Source of the DNA: Methyloglobulus sp.
GTDB lineage: Bacteria > Pseudomonadota > Gammaproteobacteria > Methylococcales > Methylomonadaceae
Length of the DNA: 41,179 bases
Direction: 5' to 3'
Assembly: GCA_009695535.1 (NCBI GenBank)
Contig: SHZQ01000003.1
Span: 1-41,179, forward strand
Position numbers and translations under genes: made by a program. The notes under the pieces were generated by a model. The model worked only from the letters and a program-made list of their open reading frames with translations. It did no database searches and had not been told where the DNA came from. Within the stretch, counting starts at the first letter, position 1. Every line of letters starts with the position of its first letter. Positions 20,135 through 29,981 of this stretch are shown piece after piece.

Positions 20135-21070
20135 TTAGGCCCCCTGTCCTGCACACATCGGAAAACCCAGCGATTCCCTACGTTGATAATAGGCTTCTGC
20201 TACCGCCCTTGATAGCGTCCTCACCCTTAAGATATAACGCTGCCTTTCCGTAACTGAAATGGCATGACGGGCATCCAACAAATTAAACGTATGGGAAGCC
20301 TTTAGCACCATTTCGTAGGCTGGCAGGGGAAAATCCAGCGCGATTAATTTTTGGCATTCCTGTTCATACGTATCAAAGCATTGGAACATAAACGGCACAT
20401 TGGCATGATCGAAATTATAAGCCGACATTTCCACTTCATTTTGGTGAAACACATCGCCGTAAGTCACGATTCCGTGCGGGGTCTTTGTCCAGACCAAATC
20501 GTAAACGCTTTTAACGCCCTGCAAATACATGGCAAGGCGCTCCAGACCGTAGGTTATTTCTCCCGTTATCGGTCTACATTCCAGTCCGCCGACTTGCTGA
20601 AAATAGGTAAACTGAGTGACTTCCATGCCATTTAACCAAACTTCCCAGCCCAAGCCCCACGCGCCTAAAGTGGGCGATTCCCAGTTGTCTTCAACAAAGC
20701 GAATATCGTGTTCGAGCAGATCGAAGCCTAACTGACGTAAGGATCCGAGATAAAGTTCTTGGATGTTGTCTGGCGAAGGTTTTAGCGCAACCTGATACTG
20801 GTAATAATGTTGCAGACGGTTAGGGTTTTCGCCAAAACGCCCGTCAGTCGGGCGGCGCGAAGGCTGCACGTAGGCGACATTCCAAGGTTCTGGCCCTATC
20901 GACCGCAAAAAAGTGGCAGGATGGAAAGTGCCAGCACCTACCTCCATATCCAATGGCTGCAACAAGATACAACCTTGGGCAGACCAGTAATCTTGCAAGG
21001 CCAGGATAAGTCCCTGAAAAGTAGATACATCGTAGTTTTGGCTAGACACGTCGTGTTTGTAGATGGGCAA
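20135..21070 (-). CDS. glyQ: Glycyl-tRNA synthetase alpha subunit
   Basis: [75 protein letters not shown]. Confidence 0.97.
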   Translation of the reverse strand: MPIYKHDVSSQNYDVSTFQGLILALQDYWSAQGCILLQPLDMEVGAGTFHPATFLRSIGPEPWNVAYVQPSRRPTDGRFGENPNRLQHYYQYQVALKPSPDNIQELYLGSLRQLGFDLLEHDIRFVEDNWESPTLGAWGLGWEVWLNGMEVTQFTYFQQVGGLECRPITGEITYGLERLAMYLQGVKSVYDLVWTKTPHGIVTYGDVFHQNEVEMSAYNFDHANVPFMFQCFDTYEQECQKLIALDFPLPAYEMVLKASHTFNLLDARHAISVTERQRYILRVRTLSRAVAEAYYQRRESLGFPMCAGQGA

Positions 21071-21258
21071 TAAAAGGTGGGAAATTATAACGTAAAAACA
21101 CCTTTTTTAGCAGAACCCTTCACGCCCATAAAATAATGCATTAAGGTGATTGATTTTTTATCTGCTGCATTTAGGTATCCGGCTTATCTTCATCCTTAAC
21201 GATAGATTGCAGTGACAGACCCGCTGCCGCGCCGCTTTTTGATGACTCTGCCGATCTG

Positions 21259-21507
21259 CTACGGTGATGTCGAGCCAAGCCCCTCGCTCGAATTAATCTT
21301 CAACTTGAGATTATTAGGTAAATCAGAGTTTTGCATGGCTTCGTCCAGTGAAATTACGCCTTCTTTATATAACCTGAGTAAGTGGCTGTCGAACGCCTGC
21401 ATACCGATGTTTTCAGATTTTTCCATGGCTTCCTTGATTGCATGTATATCGCCTTTATGGACTAAATCCCTGACTAACTGGGAAGCCAGCAAAATCTCAA
21501 TCGGCAT
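21259..21507 (-). pseudogene. C-terminal fragment of a PilU/PilT-type ATPase
   Basis: IEILLASQLVRDLVHKGDIHAIKEAMEKSENIGMQAFDSHLLRLYKEGVISLDEAMQNSD; no Walker A/B region upstream. Confidence 0.7.
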
Positions 21508-21605
21508 AAAGAATTTTACTAATCTACCAACATACCGCGATATTTTTTGTTAACCTCAGCGATTCGCCAGTTGCAGTTATTAATCGGGCGTATTCTGACA
21601 GCTCT

Positions 21606-23516
21606 TTATTTCCCAAAAATCCACAAAACATGCTTAACCATATCCTTAACCGAATTTTCCTTGATTGTCTTGATTAACTCATCGACCTTGAACTCATGAT
21701 GCTGCTCATAAGCCACGCCATGTTGTGGCGCATCGGCCAAGCCGATTTCCCTGGCGTGCTCGACAAAGCCCTTGTTCTTCCAGAAAAATGCGCCCGGCAT
21801 GGTGGTTGGGATGACCAACACGAAGAATAAGGAACGCCCGAATGCTGCCATGACGAACATGGTTATGACTAATATCAGTCCCAAGATAGTGCTAGTAGCA
21901 CCTGATAAACCTGCCATTGCTAAGGTAACGGCTAATGCCAGATTAAAGCCGAGCAGGCAGTTACGAAGGATGTAGGACTTTCCGTATTCGGTAACTTGAT
22001 AATAGTAGGAGGCTGCGCCCTCGTGTTCCGCACCGTGCATAGCTTTGGCATGGGCGATATGTCCGATTCCTTCGATAGCCAAGCCAACAACCATAACTGC
22101 GGCGAGACTTTGTATCAGAAACTGGACTCCAACCATTTCCAGTGGTAACAGGCATACGCTGACAACCGCAATTATCAATGCACCAAAACTGAGCATCGTG
22201 CCAAAAAAGGCAGTACCTGTTTGCCAGTGATTCCAGAACGGACGGGCAGGGATGCGGTACAGTTTGTACATATAATACAAACCGATTGCTCCGCTCAGCA
22301 CTCCAATGACAGCAAAGCCGTTGGCAATCATGCTTATTACGGGGTTGTCAAATAAGCCAAAAACCGCATAACCCAGCAACCCCGTGTAAAACATGGAAAC
22401 TCCGGCAATCTCACGGCTAACGGGTGATAATCTTAAGTTATTAAAGCCACGATAAAAGCGGTGTGGTTTACCTAAGTGCATATTTAATTTGAACAAACCC
22501 CAGGTGCTTATGGTAACTATGACAAGGATTAGCGGGATAAACGCATTCGTATTTTTGAGCATAACAATGGCGCTTACATTTAGCCAGTTACCCAACATCA
22601 GCATAGCGAATGCCCCAACAGTAGCCTGTGTGCATAAGGTAAAAATAACGTGGGCGCTTTCGTGACTGGTCAGCAGCTTACGAAAATTCCAATGCTGTTT
22701 TTGTCCTTGCTTTTCATCAACAACGGGCTTGAACTTGCCTTCCTCGTCGTTGCGATGATATTTCAGCGGCATATCGTCGGTGCGCGTCATTTCCCGGTGC
22801 GTGGTGCGGGTTTGCTGGAAACGGATGTTGGGATGGGTAATGTCGGTCGTCGGAAATCCTGGGATTTCCGTATTTGCCTGAATGCGGTTCTCAGGGATGT
22901 TTTCGATCACACCGAAATCCAGCGCATTGCCCAAACAAGCGGCAACACAGGCGGGTTTCAGGTTAACCTCCAGGCGGTCTACGCACATATTGCATTTCGA
23001 CACCTCGCCCTTGACGGGATCAAGCTGCGGTGCATTATAAGGGCATACCCAAGTACAATAGCCGCAGCCGAAACAAATGTCAGGGTCTTGCAATACCGCG
23101 CCGTATTCGGCAAATTTCGTGTAGGCGCGGGTGGGGCAGCCCGTTAAGCAAACTGGGTCGTCGCAATGGTTGCATGCCATTGAAATATTGATGCGTTGGT
23201 AATCGGGATACGTACCGCCTTCGACAAAGCCCACGGAACGGAACGCGATATGCGCGGGGACATCGTTCTTTTCGCTACAAGCCGATTCGCAAGCATGGCA
23301 GCCGATACAGTTGTCGGCATTAAAATAGAAACCGTGTTGTTTATAGCGGTCTGGATTTTCACCAATAGCCGCATCACCGTTGATATTCAGGCTTTTACAC
23401 CGCAACTCGCTGCTGGCATCGGTTAATTCGATGTTAAGGTTGTAGCGGTTTTTTTCCTTGCTTTCTGCGTTGTTCAGAAAAGCGTATTTTGGTTCGTCGT
23501 CACGTACTTCAAACAT
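21606..23516 (-). CDS. Fused DmsB-like four-[4Fe-4S] ferredoxin and DmsC-like membrane anchor
   Basis: CIGCHACESAC, CNHCDDPVCLTGC, CFGCGYCTWVC, CNMC...CVAAC, then a multi-TM C-terminal half; downstream of nasA on the same strand. Confidence 0.88.
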   Translation of the reverse strand: MFEVRDDEPKYAFLNNAESKEKNRYNLNIELTDASSELRCKSLNINGDAAIGENPDRYKQHGFYFNADNCIGCHACESACSEKNDVPAHIAFRSVGFVEGGTYPDYQRINISMACNHCDDPVCLTGCPTRAYTKFAEYGAVLQDPDICFGCGYCTWVCPYNAPQLDPVKGEVSKCNMCVDRLEVNLKPACVAACLGNALDFGVIENIPENRIQANTEIPGFPTTDITHPNIRFQQTRTTHREMTRTDDMPLKYHRNDEEGKFKPVVDEKQGQKQHWNFRKLLTSHESAHVIFTLCTQATVGAFAMLMLGNWLNVSAIVMLKNTNAFIPLILVIVTISTWGLFKLNMHLGKPHRFYRGFNNLRLSPVSREIAGVSMFYTGLLGYAVFGLFDNPVISMIANGFAVIGVLSGAIGLYYMYKLYRIPARPFWNHWQTGTAFFGTMLSFGALIIAVVSVCLLPLEMVGVQFLIQSLAAVMVVGLAIEGIGHIAHAKAMHGAEHEGAASYYYQVTEYGKSYILRNCLLGFNLALAVTLAMAGLSGATSTILGLILVITMFVMAAFGRSLFFVLVIPTTMPGAFFWKNKGFVEHAREIGLADAPQHGVAYEQHHEFKVDELIKTIKENSVKDMVKHVLWIFGK

Positions 23517-23539
23517 AATGAATCCAGGGGTTTATGTAA

Positions 23540-23648
23540 TGCTGTTAAGTTATGGCTTAACCGTTCGTCCTGAGCTTGTCGAAGGGTGAATGGTTAAGTC
23601 GCCCATGGTTCGACAAGCTCGCCACGAACAGCTTAACCTGACAGCATC
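23540..23648. repeat. About 109-bp imperfect inverted repeat containing the cgttcgtcctgagcttgtcgaagg element
   Basis: atgctgttaagttatggcttaaccgttcgtcctgagcttgtcgaa ... ttcgacaagctcgccacgaacagcttaacctgacagcat. Confidence 0.8.
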
Positions 23649-23683
23649 GTGGTCTTGTAAATTTGCCATGAATAGTCCTAATA

Positions 23684-25876
23684 CTAATAAGTCCGCAACT
23701 CCTTGCTCAATTGCGCTGCAAAATCCTGGTCAACGTGCTCAATATTCACCGCCGATTGCTTAAATGCTGGCTGCCTTGAATGAGGATCGAGCAATCCCAA
23801 GGTCAAGCGGTTAACACAATCAAAAAAATGGAAGGGGATAAACACCATGTTTCTCGGTACGCGATGCGTTAGCATCACCATAACGACCGCATCGCCACGG
23901 CGGGAGGTAACGCGCACATAAGACTGATGTTTGATGCCTAAATCTTCTGCCGCATCGGGACTCATTTCCATGAACGGGATAGGGCTGAATTTGTTGTTGT
24001 TGCCAATCTTCCCCGTTTTAGTACGGGTATGCCAATGCTCAACAAGGCGACCGGAGTTCAGCCAAAATGGGAACTGCTCGTCCGGTACTTCGTTATTGTT
24101 GATGAAGGGCAGGGGAATCAATTTTGCCCTGCCATCGGGATAACAATAAGTCGCAGGCTTTGTATATAACCGTTGCGCACCTTTAGCACCCTGTGCAGCT
24201 TGCTCTTCAGTGTAAGGCCATTGGATGCCGCGTTGCTGCTCGATCAAGTCGTGGCTCATGCCACTAATGTCGCATAAGCGGCCTTTGCTTAGCTGTTTCA
24301 TTTCTTCAAAAACGTCTTCCGGTTTTTCCGGAAATTTAATGAGCTTGCCATTATCGAACCGCTTCGCCAGCTCATTAAAAATCTGCATGTCCGATTTGGA
24401 ATCGGCATAAGGCGGCTTGACCTGGCGGGTCAGGTTGACGCGCCGTTCGGTATTGGTGAACACGCCTTCTTTCTCTGCCCAAATCCCGGCGGGTAAAAAG
24501 ATGTGCGCGTATTGGCTGGTTTCGACATCGGTATACGCATCTTGTACGACCAAACATTCCAACTTTTCCAGTGTCTTGCGGATTCGTGGCGTGTTAGCCA
24601 TCGAGGTCATGGGGTTGGTGGCGACCAGCCACAGGCCCTTGATTTCGCCCGTTTCTATCGCAGGGAAAATATCGGTTTCCGTTAGGCCGCGTTTCTTGGG
24701 GAAGAACTCAGGGTCTATGCCCCAAAACTTGGCTATTTCCTCGCGGTCTTCCGGCTTCTCCAAGGCACGATAGCCAGGTAAGCCGGAGCAGGATGACCAC
24801 TCGCGCGTCCCCATCGCATTGCATTGGCCGGTAATCGACAGGCTGGTGCCGCCGGGCTTGCCGATATTGCCCGTCACCAAGTTCAGGTTGTTGATGCCGA
24901 CAACCCCATCGGAACCGTGGGTGCTTTGATTAATGCCCATCGTCCAGATACTCATAGCGCGATTCGCTTTGCCGTACAGCCGTGCAACCGTACGGATGGT
25001 GTCTTCGTCTATGCCGCACAATTTGGCGGCGCTGGTCGGATCGTAGTTTTCAACCTCTTTCGCCAGCTCCTCAAACCCGTTGGTGTTGGCGTTGATATAA
25101 TCGCGGTCTTCCAGCCCTTCTTTGAGGATGACATGGATCAAGGCGTTTTGCAGCACGACATCGGTACCTGGCGTAATCGGCAAATGGATGTCGGCATTTT
25201 GGGCGAAGATGGTGACACGAGGATCAACGACAATTAATGGAAACTTGCGTTTTTCCAAAGCTTCTTTCAACCGCCAATAGATGATCGGATGTTGCTCTGG
25301 CAGATTGGAACCCCAGGCGATCAGGCAATCGGTATGTTCAAAATCTTCATAGCAACCCGGCGGGCCGTCCGATCCGAACGAACGCTTATAGCCCGATACC
25401 GCCGAAGCCATACATAAGGTGGTGTTGCCATCATAGTTATTGGTGCCGATTGCACCCCGTGCGAGTTTGCCCAGGGTATAAAATTCTTCGGTGAGGATTT
25501 GCCCAGTCGAAACAATGGCAAAGGAATCGCGTCCATACTTGGCCTGGATACGCTTGATTTCTGAGGCCATCTTGTCCAGTGCGGTATCCCAATTGGTTGG
25601 GTCGTAAGGCTCATGGATGTAATCCCGTATCATCGGTTTGCTGGCGCGACCCGTGGCCTCAAACACTTCGTACTCAAAAATCCCTTTCAGGCATAACTTG
25701 CCACGGTTGACATCCGCACCGCCCACGCCACGCGAAGCGACAGGCTGTCCTTGGGCATTCGTGCCGATTTCAATAGAGCAGCCAGTAGAGCAATAACCGC
25801 AAGTCGAATACGTCCACTTGACCACGCCCTTATCGGCCATTTTGATGGGGTTTTTTATATTTCTTCCAAATAACAT
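23684..25876 (-). CDS. nasA: Assimilatory nitrate reductase catalytic subunit (NasA/NarB-type molybdopterin oxidoreductase)
   Basis: TYSTCGYCSTGCSIEIG Fe-S motif, GKLCLKG, WGSNLPEQHPI, NSGRLVEHWHTRTKTG; no twin-Arg signal. Confidence 0.92.
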   Translation of the reverse strand: MLFGRNIKNPIKMADKGVVKWTYSTCGYCSTGCSIEIGTNAQGQPVASRGVGGADVNRGKLCLKGIFEYEVFEATGRASKPMIRDYIHEPYDPTNWDTALDKMASEIKRIQAKYGRDSFAIVSTGQILTEEFYTLGKLARGAIGTNNYDGNTTLCMASAVSGYKRSFGSDGPPGCYEDFEHTDCLIAWGSNLPEQHPIIYWRLKEALEKRKFPLIVVDPRVTIFAQNADIHLPITPGTDVVLQNALIHVILKEGLEDRDYINANTNGFEELAKEVENYDPTSAAKLCGIDEDTIRTVARLYGKANRAMSIWTMGINQSTHGSDGVVGINNLNLVTGNIGKPGGTSLSITGQCNAMGTREWSSCSGLPGYRALEKPEDREEIAKFWGIDPEFFPKKRGLTETDIFPAIETGEIKGLWLVATNPMTSMANTPRIRKTLEKLECLVVQDAYTDVETSQYAHIFLPAGIWAEKEGVFTNTERRVNLTRQVKPPYADSKSDMQIFNELAKRFDNGKLIKFPEKPEDVFEEMKQLSKGRLCDISGMSHDLIEQQRGIQWPYTEEQAAQGAKGAQRLYTKPATYCYPDGRAKLIPLPFINNNEVPDEQFPFWLNSGRLVEHWHTRTKTGKIGNNNKFSPIPFMEMSPDAAEDLGIKHQSYVRVTSRRGDAVVMVMLTHRVPRNMVFIPFHFFDCVNRLTLGLLDPHSRQPAFKQSAVNIEHVDQDFAAQLSKELRTY

Positions 25877-25931
25877 ACGTCGATAGCAAATCTAAATTAA
25901 TAGCATTATGAGACATTATGAGAGATGTATA

Positions 25932-25985
25932 GTTCCCACGTTCCTGCGCGGGAACCCATGCAGCAACGCTCTGGCGTTGCATGAC
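25932..25985. repeat. REP-like hairpins
   Basis: gttcccacgttcctgcgcgggaac and gcaacgctctggcgttgc. Confidence 0.65.
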
Positions 25986-26045
25986 GCTGGATTAACATAC
26001 ATCGCTCCCACGCTCCAGCGTGGGAGCGATGTATGTTAATCCAGC
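25986..26045. repeat. 60-bp palindrome, 29-bp perfect arms and 2-nt loop, overlapping the phzF stop codon
   Basis: gctggattaacatacatcgctcccacgct cc agcgtgggagcgatgtatgttaatccagc. Confidence 0.95.
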
Positions 26046-26953
26046 AAGTCTATCGTGCCCTGGGCAAACAACACCGCTGCACCCCCGACCCGCAACGACA
26101 AAGACTCATGCCCTTTATTGTCCATTTCCAGGTTGATAACACTGCGGCGACTGTTAGCATCGCCCCTATCTACTGCGAAAACATGCGTACCTTTTTGGGT
26201 ATGCTCAAATGAACAGAGGTAGGAGGCAAATGCTGGCATGGCACTACCTATTGGCGGATCATCGTAAAGTCCAATGTGCGGCCCTAACAAACGGGCGTTG
26301 AAGTCAGAATCAGCAAAAGGCGTTTTGGGTGCGAACAGCAAGATTTCCTGTGCGGCGGTTTGTGGCGCAATGGATTGACTCCAAGCCTCGCTGTTAAACT
26401 TTGCCTGCCGGACAGTCTCGTAATTCCACACCGGAACTATTAAATAGGGAAAGCCGCACGATACCAATCGTGGCGAGTATTTTTTATGGTCTAATTCAGT
26501 TTGCTTGATGCTCAAAAAACTAGCCAGTTCTTCATCCGCTGGCGCAAATCGGTCAATGATGGAAGCCACATTACGGGCAAATTGTACAAACGTGGGCTTA
26601 CCATCTACAACAGTAATATTAACATCAATCGGCCCTATATTCTGTTCGAGAACAATAGGCGTAATCCCGGATTTCAAAGAAATGTCTCCGCACAATCCCA
26701 AAACATAAGCCGTCGCAATAATCGGATGCCCAGCAAAATCGATTTCTTTTTTAGGGGAAAAAATCCGCATTTTGCGTTTTGCATCACTCCCTTCTGGATG
26801 AAAAACGAAGACGGTTTCGGACAAGTTCAGCTCTCTTGCCAAGAGCTTCATAGTTGCGTCGCTTAAGCCATCGGCATTAGGAAATACGGCTATCTGCGCG
26901 CCATTAAACAACTGAGTGGTGAACACATCCGCGATGTAGTAATCAATTTTCAT
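26036..26953 (-). CDS. PhzF-family isomerase-fold protein
   Basis: IADVFTTQLFNGAQIAVFPNADGL, LSETVFV, EIDFAGHPIIATAYVL. Confidence 0.9.
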   Translation of the reverse strand: MKIDYYIADVFTTQLFNGAQIAVFPNADGLSDATMKLLARELNLSETVFVFHPEGSDAKRKMRIFSPKKEIDFAGHPIIATAYVLGLCGDISLKSGITPIVLEQNIGPIDVNITVVDGKPTFVQFARNVASIIDRFAPADEELASFLSIKQTELDHKKYSPRLVSCGFPYLIVPVWNYETVRQAKFNSEAWSQSIAPQTAAQEILLFAPKTPFADSDFNARLLGPHIGLYDDPPIGSAMPAFASYLCSFEHTQKGTHVFAVDRGDANSRRSVINLEMDNKGHESLSLRVGGAAVLFAQGTIDLLD

Positions 26954-27324
26954 ACGCTGACCTTTTCATGCACGATATCAGCACTAATACCAGTCGTCGT
27001 GACTTGGATTTCTACCTTGCTATTCTCAATACGAACTGGATAAACAAGCACACTGAACTGTTCATCTTCAATGCAAAACCCTGTTTTTAAACTAAAATGC
27101 TGCTTGTATAAGGGTGATGCCACCACAGGCTCACCTTTGATGTCACCTATCACGCCACGCGATAATACATTGGCACAACCAATAGGATCGTAGTTATGGA
27201 GAGCATAAACCGCATTTTCTTTGACCATGTAAAAAATCGCCACCTGCTGACCTTCGACTAACGCACATACGCCAGAATTCGGTTGTAAATCATCCGTGTT
27301 ACAGACCTGTCGCCACACAGCCAT
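26950..27324 (-). CDS. nirD: Nitrite reductase small subunit NirD
   Basis: CNTDDLQPNSGVCALVEGQQVAIFYM...VYALHNYDPIGCANVLSRGVIGDIKGEPVVASPLYKQHFSL; overlaps nirB stop. Confidence 0.92.
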   Translation of the reverse strand: MAVWRQVCNTDDLQPNSGVCALVEGQQVAIFYMVKENAVYALHNYDPIGCANVLSRGVIGDIKGEPVVASPLYKQHFSLKTGFCIEDEQFSVLVYPVRIENSKVEIQVTTTGISADIVHEKVSV

Positions 27325-29861
27325 TAAGCAACCTCCATCATTTTGAAACGCTTGCGCTCTTCTTCGTCCGCAGGGCGAAGCTGTCCGCGTTCTTCCACAA
27401 ACACCACGTTATCGTCGGGCTGATCGCTGTTGATAAAATGCCGGAAGCGCTTCAGTTTGCTTTCATCTTCAATCGTGGTTTTCCATTCGCATTGATAAGT
27501 GTTGAGGACGTGTTGCATCTGATGTTCGAGTTGTTCGCACAACCCCAGCTTATCTTCAATAACCACTGACTTCAGATAATCCAAACCGCCTTCCATGTTC
27601 TCCATCCAAACTGATGTCCGTTGCAGACGGGCTGCGGTGCGTACATAAAAAATCAATAACCGATCAATGTATTTGATTAAGGTTGCTTTATCTAAGCTGG
27701 TTGCAAATAAATCCCCATGGCGCGGTTTCATGCCGCCATTTCCGCAGACATATAAATTCCAGCCTGATTCAGTCGCTATAACACCGATGTCTTTACTTTG
27801 TGCTTCCGCACATTCGCGTGTGCAGCCAGAAACGGCAAACTTGAGCTTATGCGGAGATCGCAAGCCTTTGTAACGATTTTCCAGCTCTATCGCCAAACCC
27901 ACGCTATCGTCGATTCCATAACGACACCACGAACTGCCAACACAGGATTTTACCGTGCGTAAAGACTTGCCATAAGCGTGACCGGATTCAAATCCGGCAT
28001 CAATCAACTCTTTCCAGATGTGCGGTAATTGGTCAACGCGTGCGCCGAACAAGTCCACACGCTGCCCACCGGTAATCTTAGTGTAGAGCTTATATTTCTT
28101 GCCTACTTGCCCCAATGCAATCAACATGTCGGGGCTGATTTCTCCGCCCGTAATGCGCGGCACGACGGAGTAAGTGCCGTCTTTTTGCATGTTTGCCAGG
28201 AAGGTATCGTTGGTATCCTGCAAGCCCAAATGGTCATTGGATAACACGTATTCGTTCCAATAAGATGCCAAAATAGAGCCTATAGCTGGTTTGCAAATAT
28301 CACAGCCTTTGCCTTTACCGTGGGTTTCCAGCAGATCATCAAAAGTTTTAATTTGCTCGACGACGACGAGGTTATACAAATCCTGGCGTGTATAGGGGAA
28401 GTGTTCGCAAATATCCGTGTTGACTTCAATACCGTGTTTGAGCAATTCGCAATCCATCACTGACTTTAACAATGCCGCACAACCGCCGCAGCCTGTAGAA
28501 GCTTTGGTCTCCGCTTTTAACGCACCTAGCGAGGTACTTCCTGCTTCTATCGCTTGGCATATTGCACCTTTAGTCACGTCATAGCAGGAACAAATTTGCG
28601 CCGACATCGGCAGGGCATCGGGCCCTAAGCCAATAGATTCATCAGAACGCGGGGGTAAAATCAACGCGTCAGGATTTTCTGGCAGTTCGATACCGTTTAA
28701 GCAGTATTGCAATAAAGTGCCGTAGCCCGAAGCGTCACCAACTAACACCGCACCCAGTAATTGCTTTTTGTCATGACTGACCACCAGCCGCTTATAGACT
28801 TCGCTGGCACCATTTTGGTAGGTGTACACCAATGCGCCTTGCGACTTGGCGTGGGCATCGCCAATGCTGGCGACATCAACACCCATCAGTTTAAGCTTGG
28901 TACTCATATCCGCGCCAGTGAAACTGCCATTTCCTCCGAAAAGATCAGCAACAACGGCACGCGCCATCGCGTAGCCTGGCGCGACCAAACCGAAGATCAT
29001 GCCATTCCACAACGCACATTCGCCGATGGCGTAAATAGCAGGATCGGAAGTCTTGCATTGGTTGTCGATGACGATACCACCACGCTGCCCTACCTCTAAG
29101 CCGCAAGCACGGGCAATATCATCACGCGGACGAATACCAGCAGAAAACAGCACGATGTCAGTTTCCAATTCTTCGCCATCGGCAAAGCACATTTTGTTCA
29201 CACACTGATCGCCATCGGTAATCAAAGTAGTGTTTTTGCCAGTGTGAACCTTTACACCTAAATCTTCGATCTTATGCCTGAGCATCGCGCCGCCAGCTTC
29301 ATCTAACTGCACCGCCATCAGGCGTGGCGCAAACTCGACAACATGGGTCTCCAAGCCCAAATCTTTAAGCGCATTGGCCGCTTCCAAGCCCAACAAACCA
29401 CCGCCTACTACGACACCAATTTTACTTGATTTTGCTGCACTCGCCATCGCCTCAAGATCTTCAATGGTGCGGTAAACCAAACAGTTAGCTCTGTCATGAC
29501 CTGGCACAGGCGGCACAAAAGGATAAGAACCCGTCGCCAAAACCAAGATGTCATAGGCAATGGTTACGCCTTTTTCCGAAGTGACGGTTTTGTTATCGCG
29601 ATCAATGTAATCAGCCTTGTCACCTAAATGAATGGTGATGCCGTTGCTGGCAAAAAAGTCTTCATCGACCAAAGCCAGATCGGCTGCGGTTTTACCTGAG
29701 AAAAAAGCGGACAGATGGACGCGATCATACGCCGCCCGTGGCTCTTCGCAGAACGTCGTAACGTGATAGCTGTCTTTGCACTGGCTTGCCATTAGACTGG
29801 TCAAAAAATTCTGACCCACCATGCCATTACCGATAACAACCAGTGACTTTTTTGTACTCAT
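27324..29861 (-). CDS. nirB: Nitrite reductase [NAD(P)H] large subunit NirB
   Basis: FAD/NAD domain VVIGNGMVGQNFL, BFD-like CSCYDVTKGAI, GCGGCAALL, siroheme motifs CVGSSWCRYG and CTRECAEAQSKDIGVIATESGWNLYVCGNGG. Confidence 0.96.
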   Translation of the reverse strand: MSTKKSLVVIGNGMVGQNFLTSLMASQCKDSYHVTTFCEEPRAAYDRVHLSAFFSGKTAADLALVDEDFFASNGITIHLGDKADYIDRDNKTVTSEKGVTIAYDILVLATGSYPFVPPVPGHDRANCLVYRTIEDLEAMASAAKSSKIGVVVGGGLLGLEAANALKDLGLETHVVEFAPRLMAVQLDEAGGAMLRHKIEDLGVKVHTGKNTTLITDGDQCVNKMCFADGEELETDIVLFSAGIRPRDDIARACGLEVGQRGGIVIDNQCKTSDPAIYAIGECALWNGMIFGLVAPGYAMARAVVADLFGGNGSFTGADMSTKLKLMGVDVASIGDAHAKSQGALVYTYQNGASEVYKRLVVSHDKKQLLGAVLVGDASGYGTLLQYCLNGIELPENPDALILPPRSDESIGLGPDALPMSAQICSCYDVTKGAICQAIEAGSTSLGALKAETKASTGCGGCAALLKSVMDCELLKHGIEVNTDICEHFPYTRQDLYNLVVVEQIKTFDDLLETHGKGKGCDICKPAIGSILASYWNEYVLSNDHLGLQDTNDTFLANMQKDGTYSVVPRITGGEISPDMLIALGQVGKKYKLYTKITGGQRVDLFGARVDQLPHIWKELIDAGFESGHAYGKSLRTVKSCVGSSWCRYGIDDSVGLAIELENRYKGLRSPHKLKFAVSGCTRECAEAQSKDIGVIATESGWNLYVCGNGGMKPRHGDLFATSLDKATLIKYIDRLLIFYVRTAARLQRTSVWMENMEGGLDYLKSVVIEDKLGLCEQLEHQMQHVLNTYQCEWKTTIEDESKLKRFRHFINSDQPDDNVVFVEERGQLRPADEEERKRFKMMEVA

Positions 29862-29913
29862 GCCTTTCCTCGTAACCCAGTTTATATTTTTTTCGATCTC
29901 ACTGAGGAACTAT

Positions 29914-29929
29914 AGCAAATCTTATGCCA
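29914..29929 (-). promoter_or_regulatory. Sigma54-type -24/-12 promoter facing nirB
   Basis: Minus strand TGGCATAAGATTTGCT (GG-N10-GC), about 50 nt upstream of the nirB ATG. Confidence 0.65.
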
Positions 29930-29981
29930 TAAATACAAGCAACTGACATCACTGTTATTTTTCATCAAAAATACAAAAACC

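Noticed and set aside
22650-23147. 165-aa plus-strand ORF
   Set aside because: Antisense to the cysteine-rich DmsB-like coding region, which has clear domain motifs; shadow ORF.
24824-25237. 137-aa plus-strand ORF
   Set aside because: Antisense to nasA with no recognisable motif.
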